NCBI GenBank assembly: GCA_900541745.1
Contig: UQLA01000002.1
Span: 1 to 64,000 of the forward strand
Source: an uncultured Collinsella sp.
Lineage (GTDB): Bacteria; Actinomycetota; Coriobacteriia; Coriobacteriales; Coriobacteriaceae
Reading direction: 5' to 3'
DNA length: 64,000 nt
Shown here: in pieces, positions 42,607-51,290 of the stretch
Numbering within the stretch: the first letter of the stretch is position 1
How the letters are laid out: each line of letters begins with the position of its first letter
Notes under the pieces: model-generated
What the model was told of the DNA's origin: nothing
The model's database searches: none
What the model saw: only the letters and a program-made list of their open reading frames with translations
Translations under genes and position numbers: made by a program

Positions 42607-44519
42607 AGGGCGTGGACTTTCGGCTCATCGTTGAGCTGCGGAATGGCGCCTACCACGTTGTCGGCCAGCCAGTCCATCTCGACGATTTGCGTGCTCGGCA
42701 GCGGGGGAAAGCCCTCGATCTGCACCACGCCGTCTTGGCTATGGAGCTCGCCGCCAAATGGATTGATGGAACCCTCGACGATGCCATTGCGCAGTAGCTG
42801 AACGAGCTTGCGCGTCTGATAGGGCAGACCCGGAGCGTAGCGAATGTCGATGACGCCCGAGCTCATGCCATACCAGTAGTTGACGGCGCGAACCTGGCTG
42901 GCGTCACTGGTCTCATCCCAGGTGCCATGCAGCAGGCTTCGCACGATAAGCTCGTAGTATCGGCCCCAGTTCCATACCGGCATGGCAATGCCGGTAACCT
43001 TGCCATCGACCAGGCGGTGGAGTCCGTAGGCCGTAGGGTCTTCGAGCGACTTTGACATGTCAGCGCCGGTCATGACGCTCACGCCTTCGCGGCACATGGC
43101 CTCGGCAAGACCGCCGGCGGGAACATCGCCCCAGGTGAGGATTACCTGCGCGCGGGGATCGAGCAACGAGGCGCCAATCGCAAAGGCGTTGATTTCGCTG
43201 AGTGCGCCCGAGGCGAAGACCGATGCGTGGTAACCAATGCGATGGTTGTCCGCCATGCTGGCGGCAAGGGCGCCCAGCAGGAATTTGGCCTCGTACATCT
43301 TGCCAAAGTACGAACGCACGCTTTGGTGGGGAAGGCCGATGGAGCAGTTGAGGAATCGCACCTGGGGATACTCAACGGCGGCCCTGAGCGTATATTCCAT
43401 CAGGCGGTGTGAAGTCGAGAAGATGGCCTTCGCCCCGTGCTTGACGGCGGTCTCCACGGCGGCGTAGAACACGTCCGGATCGTGGCAGTCCTCGAATGCC
43501 TCGGTGCGCACGATGCCGCCAAAGTGCTCGTCGAGATACTGACGCCCTTGGTCGTGCAAGCTGTCCCAGCTCGACGATGCACAGGGGAATTCATGGATAA
43601 AGGCGATGCGCAGAGGGTTGGCCACCGAATAAACGGTCTTGCCCATAAAGAAGTTGAGCACGCCGGAGGTGGACTTGGAGGGTGACTCCTCCTCATCGAC
43701 GCTCGGTGCCTCGACAAGATCGACCTTGTCCTCGTCATTTTTGCCGGCAATGACCAACTCGCGCCAAATCTTGCACAGGCGGTTTACGACGATATCCGTC
43801 GGCGTATCCAGCAGGCGGTCCTGGTTGTACACATTGAGGTAGACGAGCATGGCGTCGGCGGGTGTAATGTCCAGATGGTCGCCGCCGGCGCGAAGGTAGG
43901 CGCGCTTAAAGAGCAAGAAGGTGTGGCGCAGGTAGTCGACCTTTTTCTGCGGCCATTTTTCGATAAGGTTCTGACCGAGCATCTTGGCGAGCGTTTCGTA
44001 GCTTCCCTCACGCGAGAACTCGATCTCGTATAGGGGGCAGACGCGCCAAAACGCGCAGAACTCGCCGTACAGGCGGCTTTCGACGGAATCCCATTTGCCG
44101 GGGTAGAGACGGGTGACCTTGGCCGAAACCGTCGGAGCGTCCAGGAATTTGAGGACGCTGACGCGCTTGTTGCCTTCCTGGACATAGAACCGATGCATGA
44201 ACTCGGTGACGATGATGGGGTCGCGATAGCCCTCGGTCACCTGGATGTCGTAGAGGTTGGACCACTTGCGGGCGAACTCGGTGTTAAACGGCAGCAGGGG
44301 CATAAAGTTGCACGAAAAGGTAGACTGACGGCCCTTGGTAACCGTGCCGACGACCATTTCGAGCGGAATGTCCCTCAGGCCGACGCTCTCTCGCTGACCC
44401 AAGGGGAGCTGGGCAACGAGGCCGTCGAGGTCCGTAAGGTACGGGTGCTCGCTTTGGCTGATGGCGCGACGACGTCCCTGCTCGCCGCGCTTGCGTGCTT
44501 GACGATAGGCCTCTTCCAT
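42603..44519 (-). CDS. Cytosolic protein with ParB-like N-terminal region and BMP/nucleoside-binding C-terminal domain
   Basis: The protein has 638 residues and no signal peptide or lipobox. Residues ~60-140 resemble a ParB-like fold (FYVQEGNKRVSVLKFLDAP). Residues ~300-600 resemble the periplasmic binding domain of BMP/PnrA nucleoside-binding lipoproteins (LRIAFIHEFPCASSSWD, GAKAIFSTSHRLMEYTL, RIGYHASVFASGALSEINAFAIGA). A sensing role in the cytosol is inferred. The ATG at 44519 follows AAGGAAG. It forms an operon with the phosphoesterase. Confidence 0.75.
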   Translation of the reverse strand: MEEAYRQARKRGEQGRRRAISQSEHPYLTDLDGLVAQLPLGQRESVGLRDIPLEMVVGTVTKGRQSTFSCNFMPLLPFNTEFARKWSNLYDIQVTEGYRDPIIVTEFMHRFYVQEGNKRVSVLKFLDAPTVSAKVTRLYPGKWDSVESRLYGEFCAFWRVCPLYEIEFSREGSYETLAKMLGQNLIEKWPQKKVDYLRHTFLLFKRAYLRAGGDHLDITPADAMLVYLNVYNQDRLLDTPTDIVVNRLCKIWRELVIAGKNDEDKVDLVEAPSVDEEESPSKSTSGVLNFFMGKTVYSVANPLRIAFIHEFPCASSSWDSLHDQGRQYLDEHFGGIVRTEAFEDCHDPDVFYAAVETAVKHGAKAIFSTSHRLMEYTLRAAVEYPQVRFLNCSIGLPHQSVRSYFGKMYEAKFLLGALAASMADNHRIGYHASVFASGALSEINAFAIGASLLDPRAQVILTWGDVPAGGLAEAMCREGVSVMTGADMSKSLEDPTAYGLHRLVDGKVTGIAMPVWNWGRYYELIVRSLLHGTWDETSDASQVRAVNYWYGMSSGVIDIRYAPGLPYQTRKLVQLLRNGIVEGSINPFGGELHSQDGVVQIEGFPPLPSTQIVEMDWLADNVVGAIPQLNDEPKVHAL

Positions 44520-44577
44520 GGTGTCTACTTCCTTAGTCGTTTAAACAACGATATGAACCATGGTACCACGATGCGAA

Positions 44578-44612
44578 ACCACCACAAAGGTGCCTGTCCC
44601 CTTTGTGGTGGT
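44578..44612. repeat. Hairpin with CCTGTCC loop, inverted copy of 41700-41734
   Basis: Arms ACCACCACAAAGG / CCTTTGTGGTGGT around TGCCTGTCC. It ends at the mscS-like stop codon and probably acts as a terminator for it. Confidence 0.88.
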
Positions 44613-44613
44613 T

Positions 44614-45381
44614 TTAGGCGATGATGGGGGCGATGGCGCGGATGCAGGCGTCGGCTGCCGTAAAGGTGGTGCTGTCGTCACTGACGATAAAGATGATCTT
44701 GCCCTTGATGCCAAAGTCGCCAATCTCGCTAAAGAGCACGTAGGGCTCCTTGTCAAAGCCAGAGATGGGAAGCACCGCGGCCTTGGTGGCGTCGGTGAGC
44801 TCATCTGCCAGCGCGTCCAGTGAAGCCCACTTGGACGTGTCCTTGACCGCGACGGGGACGGCCACGCGCCCAAAGGGCATCAAATGCACGAGCGTGTTCT
44901 TGGAGATATTTGAGTTGGGAACGATGATGGTCTGCCCGGAGGCGTCCTCGATGGTCGTGTGGCGCCAGGTGATGTCCTGGACCACGCCCGACACGCCGCC
45001 GACCTCGATATTGTCGCCGGGCTTGATGATGCCCATAAAGGTCACCTGCATGCCACCGATAAGGTTTGACAGCGTGTCCTGAAAGCCGAGCGAGATGGCG
45101 ATGCCGCCGACGCCAAGAGCGGCGACGAGGGCGTTTGCGTTAATGCCAAAGCAGTTGTCGAGGATAAAGCTGCCGCCGATCATCCAGATGATAGCGCGCG
45201 CGATGTTGATGAAGATGCTCGATGAAGGGAGTGGGTTATCGTCGCGGCTAAGCAGGTGGTGCAGGGTCTTGGACGCGACCTTGGCGGCAACGGCGGTGCC
45301 GATGGCCAAGATACCTGCCCAGATGATGTTGTGGACCCATCGTTGTGCAAAGAAATGAAGAATTGGCTCAAACAATTCCAT
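44614..45381 (-). CDS. MscS family mechanosensitive ion channel
   Basis: The 255-residue protein has membrane segments at ~15-35 and ~60-85, the pore helix (NANALVAALGVGGIAISLGFQDTLSNLIGG) and the beta domain motif FMGIIKPGDNIEVGGVSGVVQDI, with VPNSNISKN. It releases solutes on hypo-osmotic shock. The ATG at 45381 is chosen over one six codons earlier because AGGAGG lies between them at correct spacing. Confidence 0.93.
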   Translation of the reverse strand: MELFEPILHFFAQRWVHNIIWAGILAIGTAVAAKVASKTLHHLLSRDDNPLPSSSIFINIARAIIWMIGGSFILDNCFGINANALVAALGVGGIAISLGFQDTLSNLIGGMQVTFMGIIKPGDNIEVGGVSGVVQDITWRHTTIEDASGQTIIVPNSNISKNTLVHLMPFGRVAVPVAVKDTSKWASLDALADELTDATKAAVLPISGFDKEPYVLFSEIGDFGIKGKIIFIVSDDSTTFTAADACIRAIAPIIA

Positions 45382-45414
45382 GTAGGGAAACCTCCTCATG
45401 ATCGTTCAACCATG

Positions 45415-45468
45415 ATACCCAACAAGAAGCCCGTCCGATCAAATTCGGACGGGCTTCTTGTTGGGTAT
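45415..45468. terminator. Long perfect palindrome upstream of the mscS gene
   Basis: Perfect 23-bp arms (45415-45437, 45446-45468) around an 8-base loop, including CAAGAAGCCCGTCCG / CGGACGGGCTTCTTG. It can act as a terminator on either strand and ends 34 bases from the start of the mscS gene. The stretch 45469-45564 shows nothing. Confidence 0.8.
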
Positions 45469-45564
45469 AAGGTTTGCACGGCGGGGAAGAGATCTTCTCA
45501 AGGCAGTTTCCTTAGTTCTTGACCAGTGGTCCCTGCTGACGCTGGATTATCGACATGATATGCG

Positions 45565-45604
45565 AAAACCGCCGCAAGGGCGCCTGTCCCTTTGCGGCGG
45601 TTTT
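45565..45604. repeat. Hairpin with CCTGTCCC loop (AAAACCGCCGCAA stem)
   Basis: Arms AAAACCGCCGCAA / TTGCGGCGGTTTT enclose GGGCGCCTGTCCC. Same core as the other GGGACAGG hairpins, with a different stem. Confidence 0.85.
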
Positions 45605-45619
45605 GACGTTTGTGCAGAT

Positions 45620-45660
45620 AAAACCTGCCAAAATAAACCTGTCCCTCTTTGGCAGGTTTT
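45620..45660. repeat. Hairpin with CCTGTCCC loop (AAAACCTGCCAAA stem)
   Basis: Arms AAAACCTGCCAAA / TTTGGCAGGTTTT around ATAAACCTGTCCCTC. Its edge overlaps the stop codon of the ABC ATPase gene. Confidence 0.85.
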
Positions 45661-46453
45661 AGCTCAGCAGCATGCGGTCGTTGGCGAGCTCGCCGCCCGA
45701 GACCTCCTCGAACTTCTGGAGCAGGTCGGCGACGGTGAGCGACTTTTTCTCGTCGCCGGCCACGTCGTAGATCACATGGCCCTCGTGCATCATGATCAGA
45801 CGGTTGCCCAGACGGATGGCGTCGTTCATGTTGTGCGTGACCATGAGCGTGGTCAGGTGGTTCTCGTCGACGATCTCCTCGGTCAGGTTGAGCACCTTAG
45901 AAGCCGTCTTGGGGTCGAGTGCGGCGGTGTGCTCGTCGAGCAGCAGCAGGCGCGGCTTGGTGAGCGTGGCCATCAGCAGGGTGAGCGCCTGGCGCTGGCC
46001 GCCCGAAAGCAGACCGACCTTGGCATTGAGGCGTGTGTCCAGGCCAAGGTCCAGGCGTTTGAGCAGCTCAATGTACTCGTCCTTCTCGGCCTTGGTGACG
46101 CCCCACGAAAGACCGCGACGCTGGCCGCGGCGCTTGGCGAGGGCCAGGTTCTCGGCAATCTGCATGTCGGCTGCGGTGCCGCGCATGGGGTCCTGGAACA
46201 CACGGCCCAGGTACTTGGCGCGCTGCGACTCGCTCAGACGCGAGATATCGTTGCCGTCGAGCTCAATAACGCCCGAATCGAGCGGATACACGCCGGCGAT
46301 CATGTTGAGCAGCGTGGACTTGCCGGCGCCATTGCCGCCGATCACGGTCACAAAGTCGCCGTCGTTAAGGGTAAGGTCGACGCCGGTGAGTGCGCGCTTT
46401 TCGGTGACGGTGCCCTTGTTAAAGGTCTTTTTGACGTGCGAGAGCTTAAGCAT
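45659..46453 (-). CDS. ABC transporter ATP-binding protein (TrpZ-like)
   Basis: The 264-residue ATPase has Walker A GGNGAGKST (~40-47), signature LLSGGQRQAL and Walker B RLLLLDEHTAALD. The start ATG at 46453 overlaps the permease stop (ATGCTTAA); a longer frame upstream lies within the permease gene and is not used. With the permease and lipoprotein it forms a complete importer of the PF04392-type family. Substrate unproven. Confidence 0.92.
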   Translation of the reverse strand: MLKLSHVKKTFNKGTVTEKRALTGVDLTLNDGDFVTVIGGNGAGKSTLLNMIAGVYPLDSGVIELDGNDISRLSESQRAKYLGRVFQDPMRGTAADMQIAENLALAKRRGQRRGLSWGVTKAEKDEYIELLKRLDLGLDTRLNAKVGLLSGGQRQALTLLMATLTKPRLLLLDEHTAALDPKTASKVLNLTEEIVDENHLTTLMVTHNMNDAIRLGNRLIMMHEGHVIYDVAGDEKKSLTVADLLQKFEEVSGGELANDRMLLS

Positions 46454-47369
46454 TTGCCTCATCTCCCTTCGTATAGGAGCTGCGGAGCTTGTAGCGCTCC
46501 CAAACCACGGGCACGCACAGGGCCACGGCAACGATCACGGCGGAGAGCAGCTTCATGTCGTTGGCATCCATGCCCAGCTGCAGCACGATGGCGCGAATGA
46601 GGAAGTACACCACGGAGCCAAAGACTGCAGAGGCAAGACGGACGGAGAACTGCGTGAGACCGCCGGGCAGCAGGCGGCCGAGCACCTCGCCGATAACAAT
46701 GGCGGCAAGACCGATAACGATGGCGCCGGTGCCCATGCCAATGTCAGCGTACTTCTGGCTCTGGCAGATGAGCGCACCCGAAAGGCCGATGAGGGCGTTA
46801 GAGAGCACGAGGGCGATCATCTTGGTGGAGTTGGTGTTGACGCCCAGGGCGCGGATCATGTACTCGTTGTTGCCGGTGGCACGCAGCGCCGAGCCGATCT
46901 CGGTGCCAAAGAACCAGTACAGGATGGCGACGATGGCCACGGCCAGCACAATGCCAAGGATAATGGCAACAGTGGACTGCGGCAGGCCCGTCATGTGGCT
47001 GACGGATGAGAAGATGGTGCCCTTGGCAAGGATGGGCGTGTTGGATTTGCCCATGATGCGCAGGTTGATGGACCACAGACTGATTTGCGTAAGGATTCCG
47101 GCGAGGATTGCGGGAATCTCAAAGACGGTGGTCAAGATACCCGTGACGGCGCCGGCGATGGCGCCGGCGCACATGCCGGCCAGCACGGCGATCAAGGGGT
47201 CGACGTTATTGTTGACGATGAGCACGGCGCAAACACAGCCGCCGAGGGCAAAGCTGCCGTCGCACGTCATATCGGGGATGTCGAGCAGGCGGAACGTGAT
47301 AAACACGCCAAGCACCATAATGCCCCAGAGGACACCTTGGGAAACGGCGCCCTGCAATGCAATGAGCAT
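46446..47369 (-). CDS. ABC transporter permease (TrpY-like)
   Basis: The 307-residue protein has about eight hydrophobic segments and the branched-chain/BMP-permease-like pattern (VFITFRLLDIPDMTCDGSFALGG, AILTQISLWSINLRIMG, ALGVNTNSTKMIALVLSNALIGLSGAL). The ATG at 47369 has AGGAGG eight bases upstream. It lies 204 bases after the lipoprotein gene, with a hairpin in between, and overlaps the ATPase gene. Confidence 0.92.
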   Translation of the reverse strand: MLIALQGAVSQGVLWGIMVLGVFITFRLLDIPDMTCDGSFALGGCVCAVLIVNNNVDPLIAVLAGMCAGAIAGAVTGILTTVFEIPAILAGILTQISLWSINLRIMGKSNTPILAKGTIFSSVSHMTGLPQSTVAIILGIVLAVAIVAILYWFFGTEIGSALRATGNNEYMIRALGVNTNSTKMIALVLSNALIGLSGALICQSQKYADIGMGTGAIVIGLAAIVIGEVLGRLLPGGLTQFSVRLASAVFGSVVYFLIRAIVLQLGMDANDMKLLSAVIVAVALCVPVVWERYKLRSSYTKGDEANA

Positions 47370-47472
47370 GCTTCATACCTCCTAGGATAGGGTGGACACG
47401 TGATTTTCCATAATAGCGGTAACGCTGCATAAAAGAGTTGCGGACGGATGTTTTGTCTCATCCGAAACAAGC

Positions 47473-47503
47473 AGGGCGAACGCCGGTCTTTAGCGTTCGC
47501 CCC
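47473..47503 (-). promoter_or_regulatory. Intra-operon hairpin between lipoprotein and permease genes
   Basis: GGGCGAACGC / GCGTTCGCCC forms a strong stem without a T run. It probably stabilises the upstream mRNA so that more binding protein is made than permease. That role is inferred. Confidence 0.6.
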
Positions 47504-47573
47504 TGTGGCTCAGATATTGAATAACGCGGCTATGGCACGAGCGCGGGCTCTAGATGCATTGCCACGCATGACG

Positions 47574-48554
47574 CTACGCGTCCAGAGCGGAAAGGTCGAT
47601 ACCCAGAGCCTCGGCCATTTCGTCGTTCTTGACGACGACCAGGTCCTTGCTCGAGAGGTGCTTGATCGGCATATCCTCGGGCTTGGCCTCGCCCTTCAGG
47701 ATCTTGACGGCCATCTCGCCCGCGGCGTAGCCCAGGTCCTCATAGTTGATGGAGAGGGTGAACAGACCGCCGGCCTTGCACATGCCCTCCTCGCCGGTAA
47801 CGAAGGGGAGCTTGTTCTCCTTGCAAATCTGGCCGACCTGCGAAGCGCCCGCGGCGATGGTGTTGTCGGTGGGGGAGTACAGCGCGTCGACCTTGCCCAC
47901 GGCAGACTCGACAACGGACTGGATCTCGTTAGAGCTCGAGACGGTGAAGTCAGTGTACTCGAGGCCCAGCTTGTCGAGCTCCTTCTTGGCGGCCTTGATC
48001 TGGACGTCGGAGTTGGACTCGGCGGTGCAGTAGAGCAGACCGACCTTCTTAACGTCGGGCAGGACCTTCTGCATCATCTCGAGCTGCTCGGCGACCGGGG
48101 TGAGGTCGGAAGCGCCCGTGACGTTGGTGCCGGGTTTGTCGTTGTCCTGGACCAGGCCGGAAGCGGCGTAGTCGGTGATGGCGCAGCCAACGATGGGGAT
48201 ATCGGCCGTGGCGCCGGCGGCAGCCTGCGCGGCGGGCGTAGCGATGGCATAGATCAAGTTGACGCCGTCGCCTACGAACTTGTCGGCAATGGACTTACAC
48301 GTGGACTGGTCGTTCTGGGCGTTCTTCTGGTCGATCTTGACCTTGAGGCCGCTCTTCTTGATGGCCTTGACGAAGCCGTCGTTGGCGGCATCGAGCGCGG
48401 AGTGCTCGGTGAGCTGCAGAACGCCGATGGTGTAGTCGGAACCGGCGGCAGCGGAGCCGGAACCAGAGTTGCCGCCGCATCCGGCGAGCGGAGCGAGCGC
48501 GAGCAGGCCAGCGGAGACAAGAAGGCTCCTGCGGCTGATGGTGATGTCCTTCAT
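47574..48554 (-). CDS. ABC transporter substrate-binding lipoprotein (TrpX-like), twin-arginine signal
   Basis: The 326-residue protein has signal ISRRSLLVSAGLLALAPLAGC: a lipobox with Cys26 and an Arg-Arg pair in Tat-like context (S-R-R-S-L-L). A Gly/Ser linker and a PF04392-type binding domain follow (YTIGVLQLTEHSALDAANDGFVKA... and TPAAQAAAGATADIPIVGCAITDY). Relatives bind Trp or other small molecules; no T-box or trp leader was seen here. First gene of the operon, with its own promoter. Confidence 0.92.
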   Translation of the reverse strand: MKDITISRRSLLVSAGLLALAPLAGCGGNSGSGSAAAGSDYTIGVLQLTEHSALDAANDGFVKAIKKSGLKVKIDQKNAQNDQSTCKSIADKFVGDGVNLIYAIATPAAQAAAGATADIPIVGCAITDYAASGLVQDNDKPGTNVTGASDLTPVAEQLEMMQKVLPDVKKVGLLYCTAESNSDVQIKAAKKELDKLGLEYTDFTVSSSNEIQSVVESAVGKVDALYSPTDNTIAAGASQVGQICKENKLPFVTGEEGMCKAGGLFTLSINYEDLGYAAGEMAVKILKGEAKPEDMPIKHLSSKDLVVVKNDEMAEALGIDLSALDA

Positions 48555-48617
48555 ATCATTACCCCCAATATAAAAACGGCTGGAAACACTGCACTAGGAA
48601 AAAGTGCAAGTGGGACT

Positions 48618-48645
48618 ATAGTAACGCCGATGCCCATTTTTACAA
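48618..48645 (-). promoter_or_regulatory. Promoter of the TrpXYZ-like operon
   Basis: On the minus strand: -35 TTGTAA (48640-48645), a 16-base spacer and -10 TACTAT (48618-48623), about 64 bases before the start codon. Confidence 0.7.
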
Positions 48646-48713
48646 CATCCTGGCGCGTTTTTTAATACTGAACCGGATGGGCGGTGCTGAGGAACGACGG
48701 ACGGTAACGGGGC

Positions 48714-49502
48714 TTATGCTGCGGGTGCGGGGCTGTCTTCTTCGTCTAGCGCGGCAAAGAGTTTCTTGCCGTCGAGCAAACGCGTGCTGACGTTTCTCAT
48801 GCGGCTGACCTCAACGGTGCGCAGGGTGTCGTCGGCGCCTCGGGTGTCGTAGACCGTTCCCAGCAGATACGAGACGCCATCGCGCTGCCTGATAGCAAAG
48901 GGCCGGACCGTCATCCGTACCACCTCGATTTCGCCTCGGGTCAGGACGTTTGTGATATCAAAGCTGACAGTTGTTCCATGGTCGATGGCCTGTTCGACGA
49001 GTTCGCACGTGTCGATACGCTTGGCGTACGGACGCGTTGTCTTGACGGGTGCGTCGTTGGCGGCCGGTGCCGGTTCGGGCATATCGAGATAGTCGCGAAC
49101 ATCGGCGCTCGCCATGGCGACCAGGTGCTGCGCCATGCTCTTTCGAATGGCTATGGGCGTCGATCGGTTGCGCATGACCATGCCGTGGAGCCGTATGATC
49201 TCTTCGTCAGCAAGTGGACGGGTGAGAAGCCGATAGCCCACGCCGCGCTTATAGTCGATTTCGTATCCGGCGTGACGAAGTGCAGATATCGAGGTATAGA
49301 TGCTGCGGCGTGCCGCCGAGATGGGCATGCGGGCGGGGTCGTCGGGATGGGCGAGGAGCTCGACCAGCTCGTCGGAAAGCAGCGCCTTGTCCTCGCCGGT
49401 GTTCTCGCTCAAGAGCTGCAGGATGCGTACGGCGCGATAGGCTGCCATCGAGGCGGAGCCCCTGGTCGTGGTCTCGTAGTTTTCAACAACGGCTTCGGTC
49501 AT
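48714..49502 (-). CDS. HTH transcriptional regulator, probably WYL family
   Basis: The 262-residue protein has an N-terminal winged helix (~20-95: AVRILQLLSENTG, ARRSIYTSISALRHAGYEIDYKRGVGYRLL) and a C-terminal sheet-rich domain (VVRMTVRPFAIRQRDGVSYLLGTVYD) like WYL effector domains, although the W-Y-L triad is not clear. The ATG at 49502 is preferred over a GTG at 49511, which is too near the AGGA. It lies upstream of, and on the same strand as, the ABC operon; its target is unknown. Confidence 0.75.
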   Translation of the reverse strand: MTEAVVENYETTTRGSASMAAYRAVRILQLLSENTGEDKALLSDELVELLAHPDDPARMPISAARRSIYTSISALRHAGYEIDYKRGVGYRLLTRPLADEEIIRLHGMVMRNRSTPIAIRKSMAQHLVAMASADVRDYLDMPEPAPAANDAPVKTTRPYAKRIDTCELVEQAIDHGTTVSFDITNVLTRGEIEVVRMTVRPFAIRQRDGVSYLLGTVYDTRGADDTLRTVEVSRMRNVSTRLLDGKKLFAALDEEDSPAPAA

Positions 49503-49676
49503 AGCGCCCACGTCCTTTCTTTTTTGGTGATGGCAGATCAGAGCCTAGGGTGCGGAGCCTGGCCAAGGACGCGTGACGCCTTGGACGGTCGATGGTTGCC
49601 GGCAAACGGCGGGTCGAGTTTTCAACAACCCTGCCTAACTGACCAAAACCTTGCCAAAAGCTTGACGGATGCTGTT

Positions 49677-49711
49677 GAAAAAAAGCGCCCCTCGGCTTGC
49701 CGAGAGGCGCT
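49677..49711 (-). terminator. Terminator after asnS
   Basis: Read on the minus strand: AGCGCCTCTCGG-CAAG-CCGAGGGGCGCT followed by TTTTTTTC. The stretch 49512-49676 is presumably the promoter region of the next gene; no clear boxes. Confidence 0.92.
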
Positions 49712-49750
49712 GGCGTGATGCGCTGTAATGCGCTGAGTGCGCTGTGGAGA

Positions 49751-51154
49751 TTAGAAGTCGGCGTTACCCACGGTGCGCGGGTGCGGCAGGACGTCGCGGA
49801 TGTTGCCCACGCCGGTGAGGTACATGACCAAGCGCTCGAAGCCCAGACCGTAGCCGGCGTGCTTGCAGGAACCGTAGCGGCGCAGGTCAAGGTAGTACTT
49901 GTACTGCTCGGGATTCATGCCCAGGTCCTTGATGCGGTCCTCGAGCAGATCCAGGCGCTCCTCGCGCTGGGAGCCGCCGATAATCTCGCCGATACCGGGA
50001 ACCAGGCAGTCGGCGGCGGCGACGGTCTTGCCGTCCTCGTTCATGCGCATGTAGAACGCCTTGATCTCGGCCGGGTAGTCGGTTACGAAGGTCGGGCGCT
50101 TAAAGTGCTCCTCGGTCAGGAAACGCTCGTGCTCGGTTTGCAGGTCGATGCCCCAGCTGACGGGGTAGTCGAACTTGTGGCCGGCAGCCACCGCCTGCTC
50201 CAGGATCTCGACGGCCTCGGTGTAGGTAACGCGGGCGAAGTCGGAGTTTGCCACGTGGTTCAAACGCTCGATCAGACCCTTGTCCACAAACTTGTTGAGC
50301 ATGTTGAGCTCATCGGGGCAGGTGGCCATAACGTCCTTAAGGACGTACTTGAGCATGGCCTCGGCGTTATCCATGTAGTCGTTCAGATCGGCAAATGCCA
50401 TCTCGGGCTCGATCATCCAAAACTCGGCGGCGTGGCGCGTGGTGTTGGAGTTCTCGGCGCGGAAGGTGGGGCCAAAGGTGTACACATCGCCAAAGGCCAT
50501 GGCAAAGTTCTCGGCGTTGAGCTGACCGGACACGGTGAGGCTCGCATGCTTGCCAAAGAAGTCCTGGCTCCAGTCGACCTCGCCGGACTCGGTGAGGGGC
50601 GGGTTTTTGGGATCGAGCGTGGTCACGCGGAACATCTCGCCGGCGCCCTCGCAGTCACTCGTGGTGATGATGGGAGTGTTGACGTAGACAAAGCCCTGCT
50701 CCTGGAAGAAGCGGTGAATGGCGGCTGCGGCGACAGAGCGGATGCGGAACACGGCGCGGAACAGGTTGGTGCGCGGGCGCAGGTGCTGCTGGGTGCGCAG
50801 GAACTCGACGGTTGCGCGCTTCTTCTGCAGCGGGTAATCCGGGGCGCTGACGCCCTCGACCTCGATGGAGGTGGCAGAAAGCTCGAAGGGCTGGGGCGCA
50901 TCGGGGGTCAGCTTAACGGTGCCGGTGCAAATGAGTGCGGCCGAGACGTTTTGGTGGGCGATCTCGTCGTAGTTGTCGAGCGCCTCGCGGTTCATGACGA
51001 CCTGCAGGTCACGGAAGCAGCTGCCGTCGTTGAGCGTAACGAAGCCAAAGTTCTTCATGTCGCGGACGGACTTGACCCAGCCGGCAACGGTGACGGTCTG
51101 GCCACCGAGTGACTCGGCATCGGCATAGAGCTGCGCGATTTTGGTGCGGTTCAC
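49751..51154 (-). CDS. asnS: Asparaginyl-tRNA synthetase
   Basis: The 467-residue class IIb enzyme has an OB domain (VTVAGWVKSVRDMKNFGFVTLNDG), motif 2 (FRAENSNTTRHAAEFWMIEPEM) and motif 3 (GYGLGFERLVMYLTG). The start is taken as GTG at 51154 (MNRTKIAQLY): the sequence GGGAGGA, just upstream, is an ideal ribosome site and would lie inside the coding region if the ATG at 51166 were used. No T-box leader was seen. Confidence 0.96.
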   Translation of the reverse strand: MNRTKIAQLYADAESLGGQTVTVAGWVKSVRDMKNFGFVTLNDGSCFRDLQVVMNREALDNYDEIAHQNVSAALICTGTVKLTPDAPQPFELSATSIEVEGVSAPDYPLQKKRATVEFLRTQQHLRPRTNLFRAVFRIRSVAAAAIHRFFQEQGFVYVNTPIITTSDCEGAGEMFRVTTLDPKNPPLTESGEVDWSQDFFGKHASLTVSGQLNAENFAMAFGDVYTFGPTFRAENSNTTRHAAEFWMIEPEMAFADLNDYMDNAEAMLKYVLKDVMATCPDELNMLNKFVDKGLIERLNHVANSDFARVTYTEAVEILEQAVAAGHKFDYPVSWGIDLQTEHERFLTEEHFKRPTFVTDYPAEIKAFYMRMNEDGKTVAAADCLVPGIGEIIGGSQREERLDLLEDRIKDLGMNPEQYKYYLDLRRYGSCKHAGYGLGFERLVMYLTGVGNIRDVLPHPRTVGNADF

Positions 51155-51290
51155 GTATCCTCCCATAACGGTTGTACGGATTATTTCCAAACAGTTAACC
51201 ATTCTAACCCGCGAGTGGGGGCGTAGCAAAACGTCAGGTGTGATGTATGGGCGTGGCGTGGGCACCGCGCAAGCGCCGATTTTGCGTTGC

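Noticed and set aside
51155..51290. T-box leader before asnS (also examined for lysS and the TrpXYZ-like operon)
   Set aside because: No T-box sequence, specifier loop or terminator/antiterminator pair could be found.
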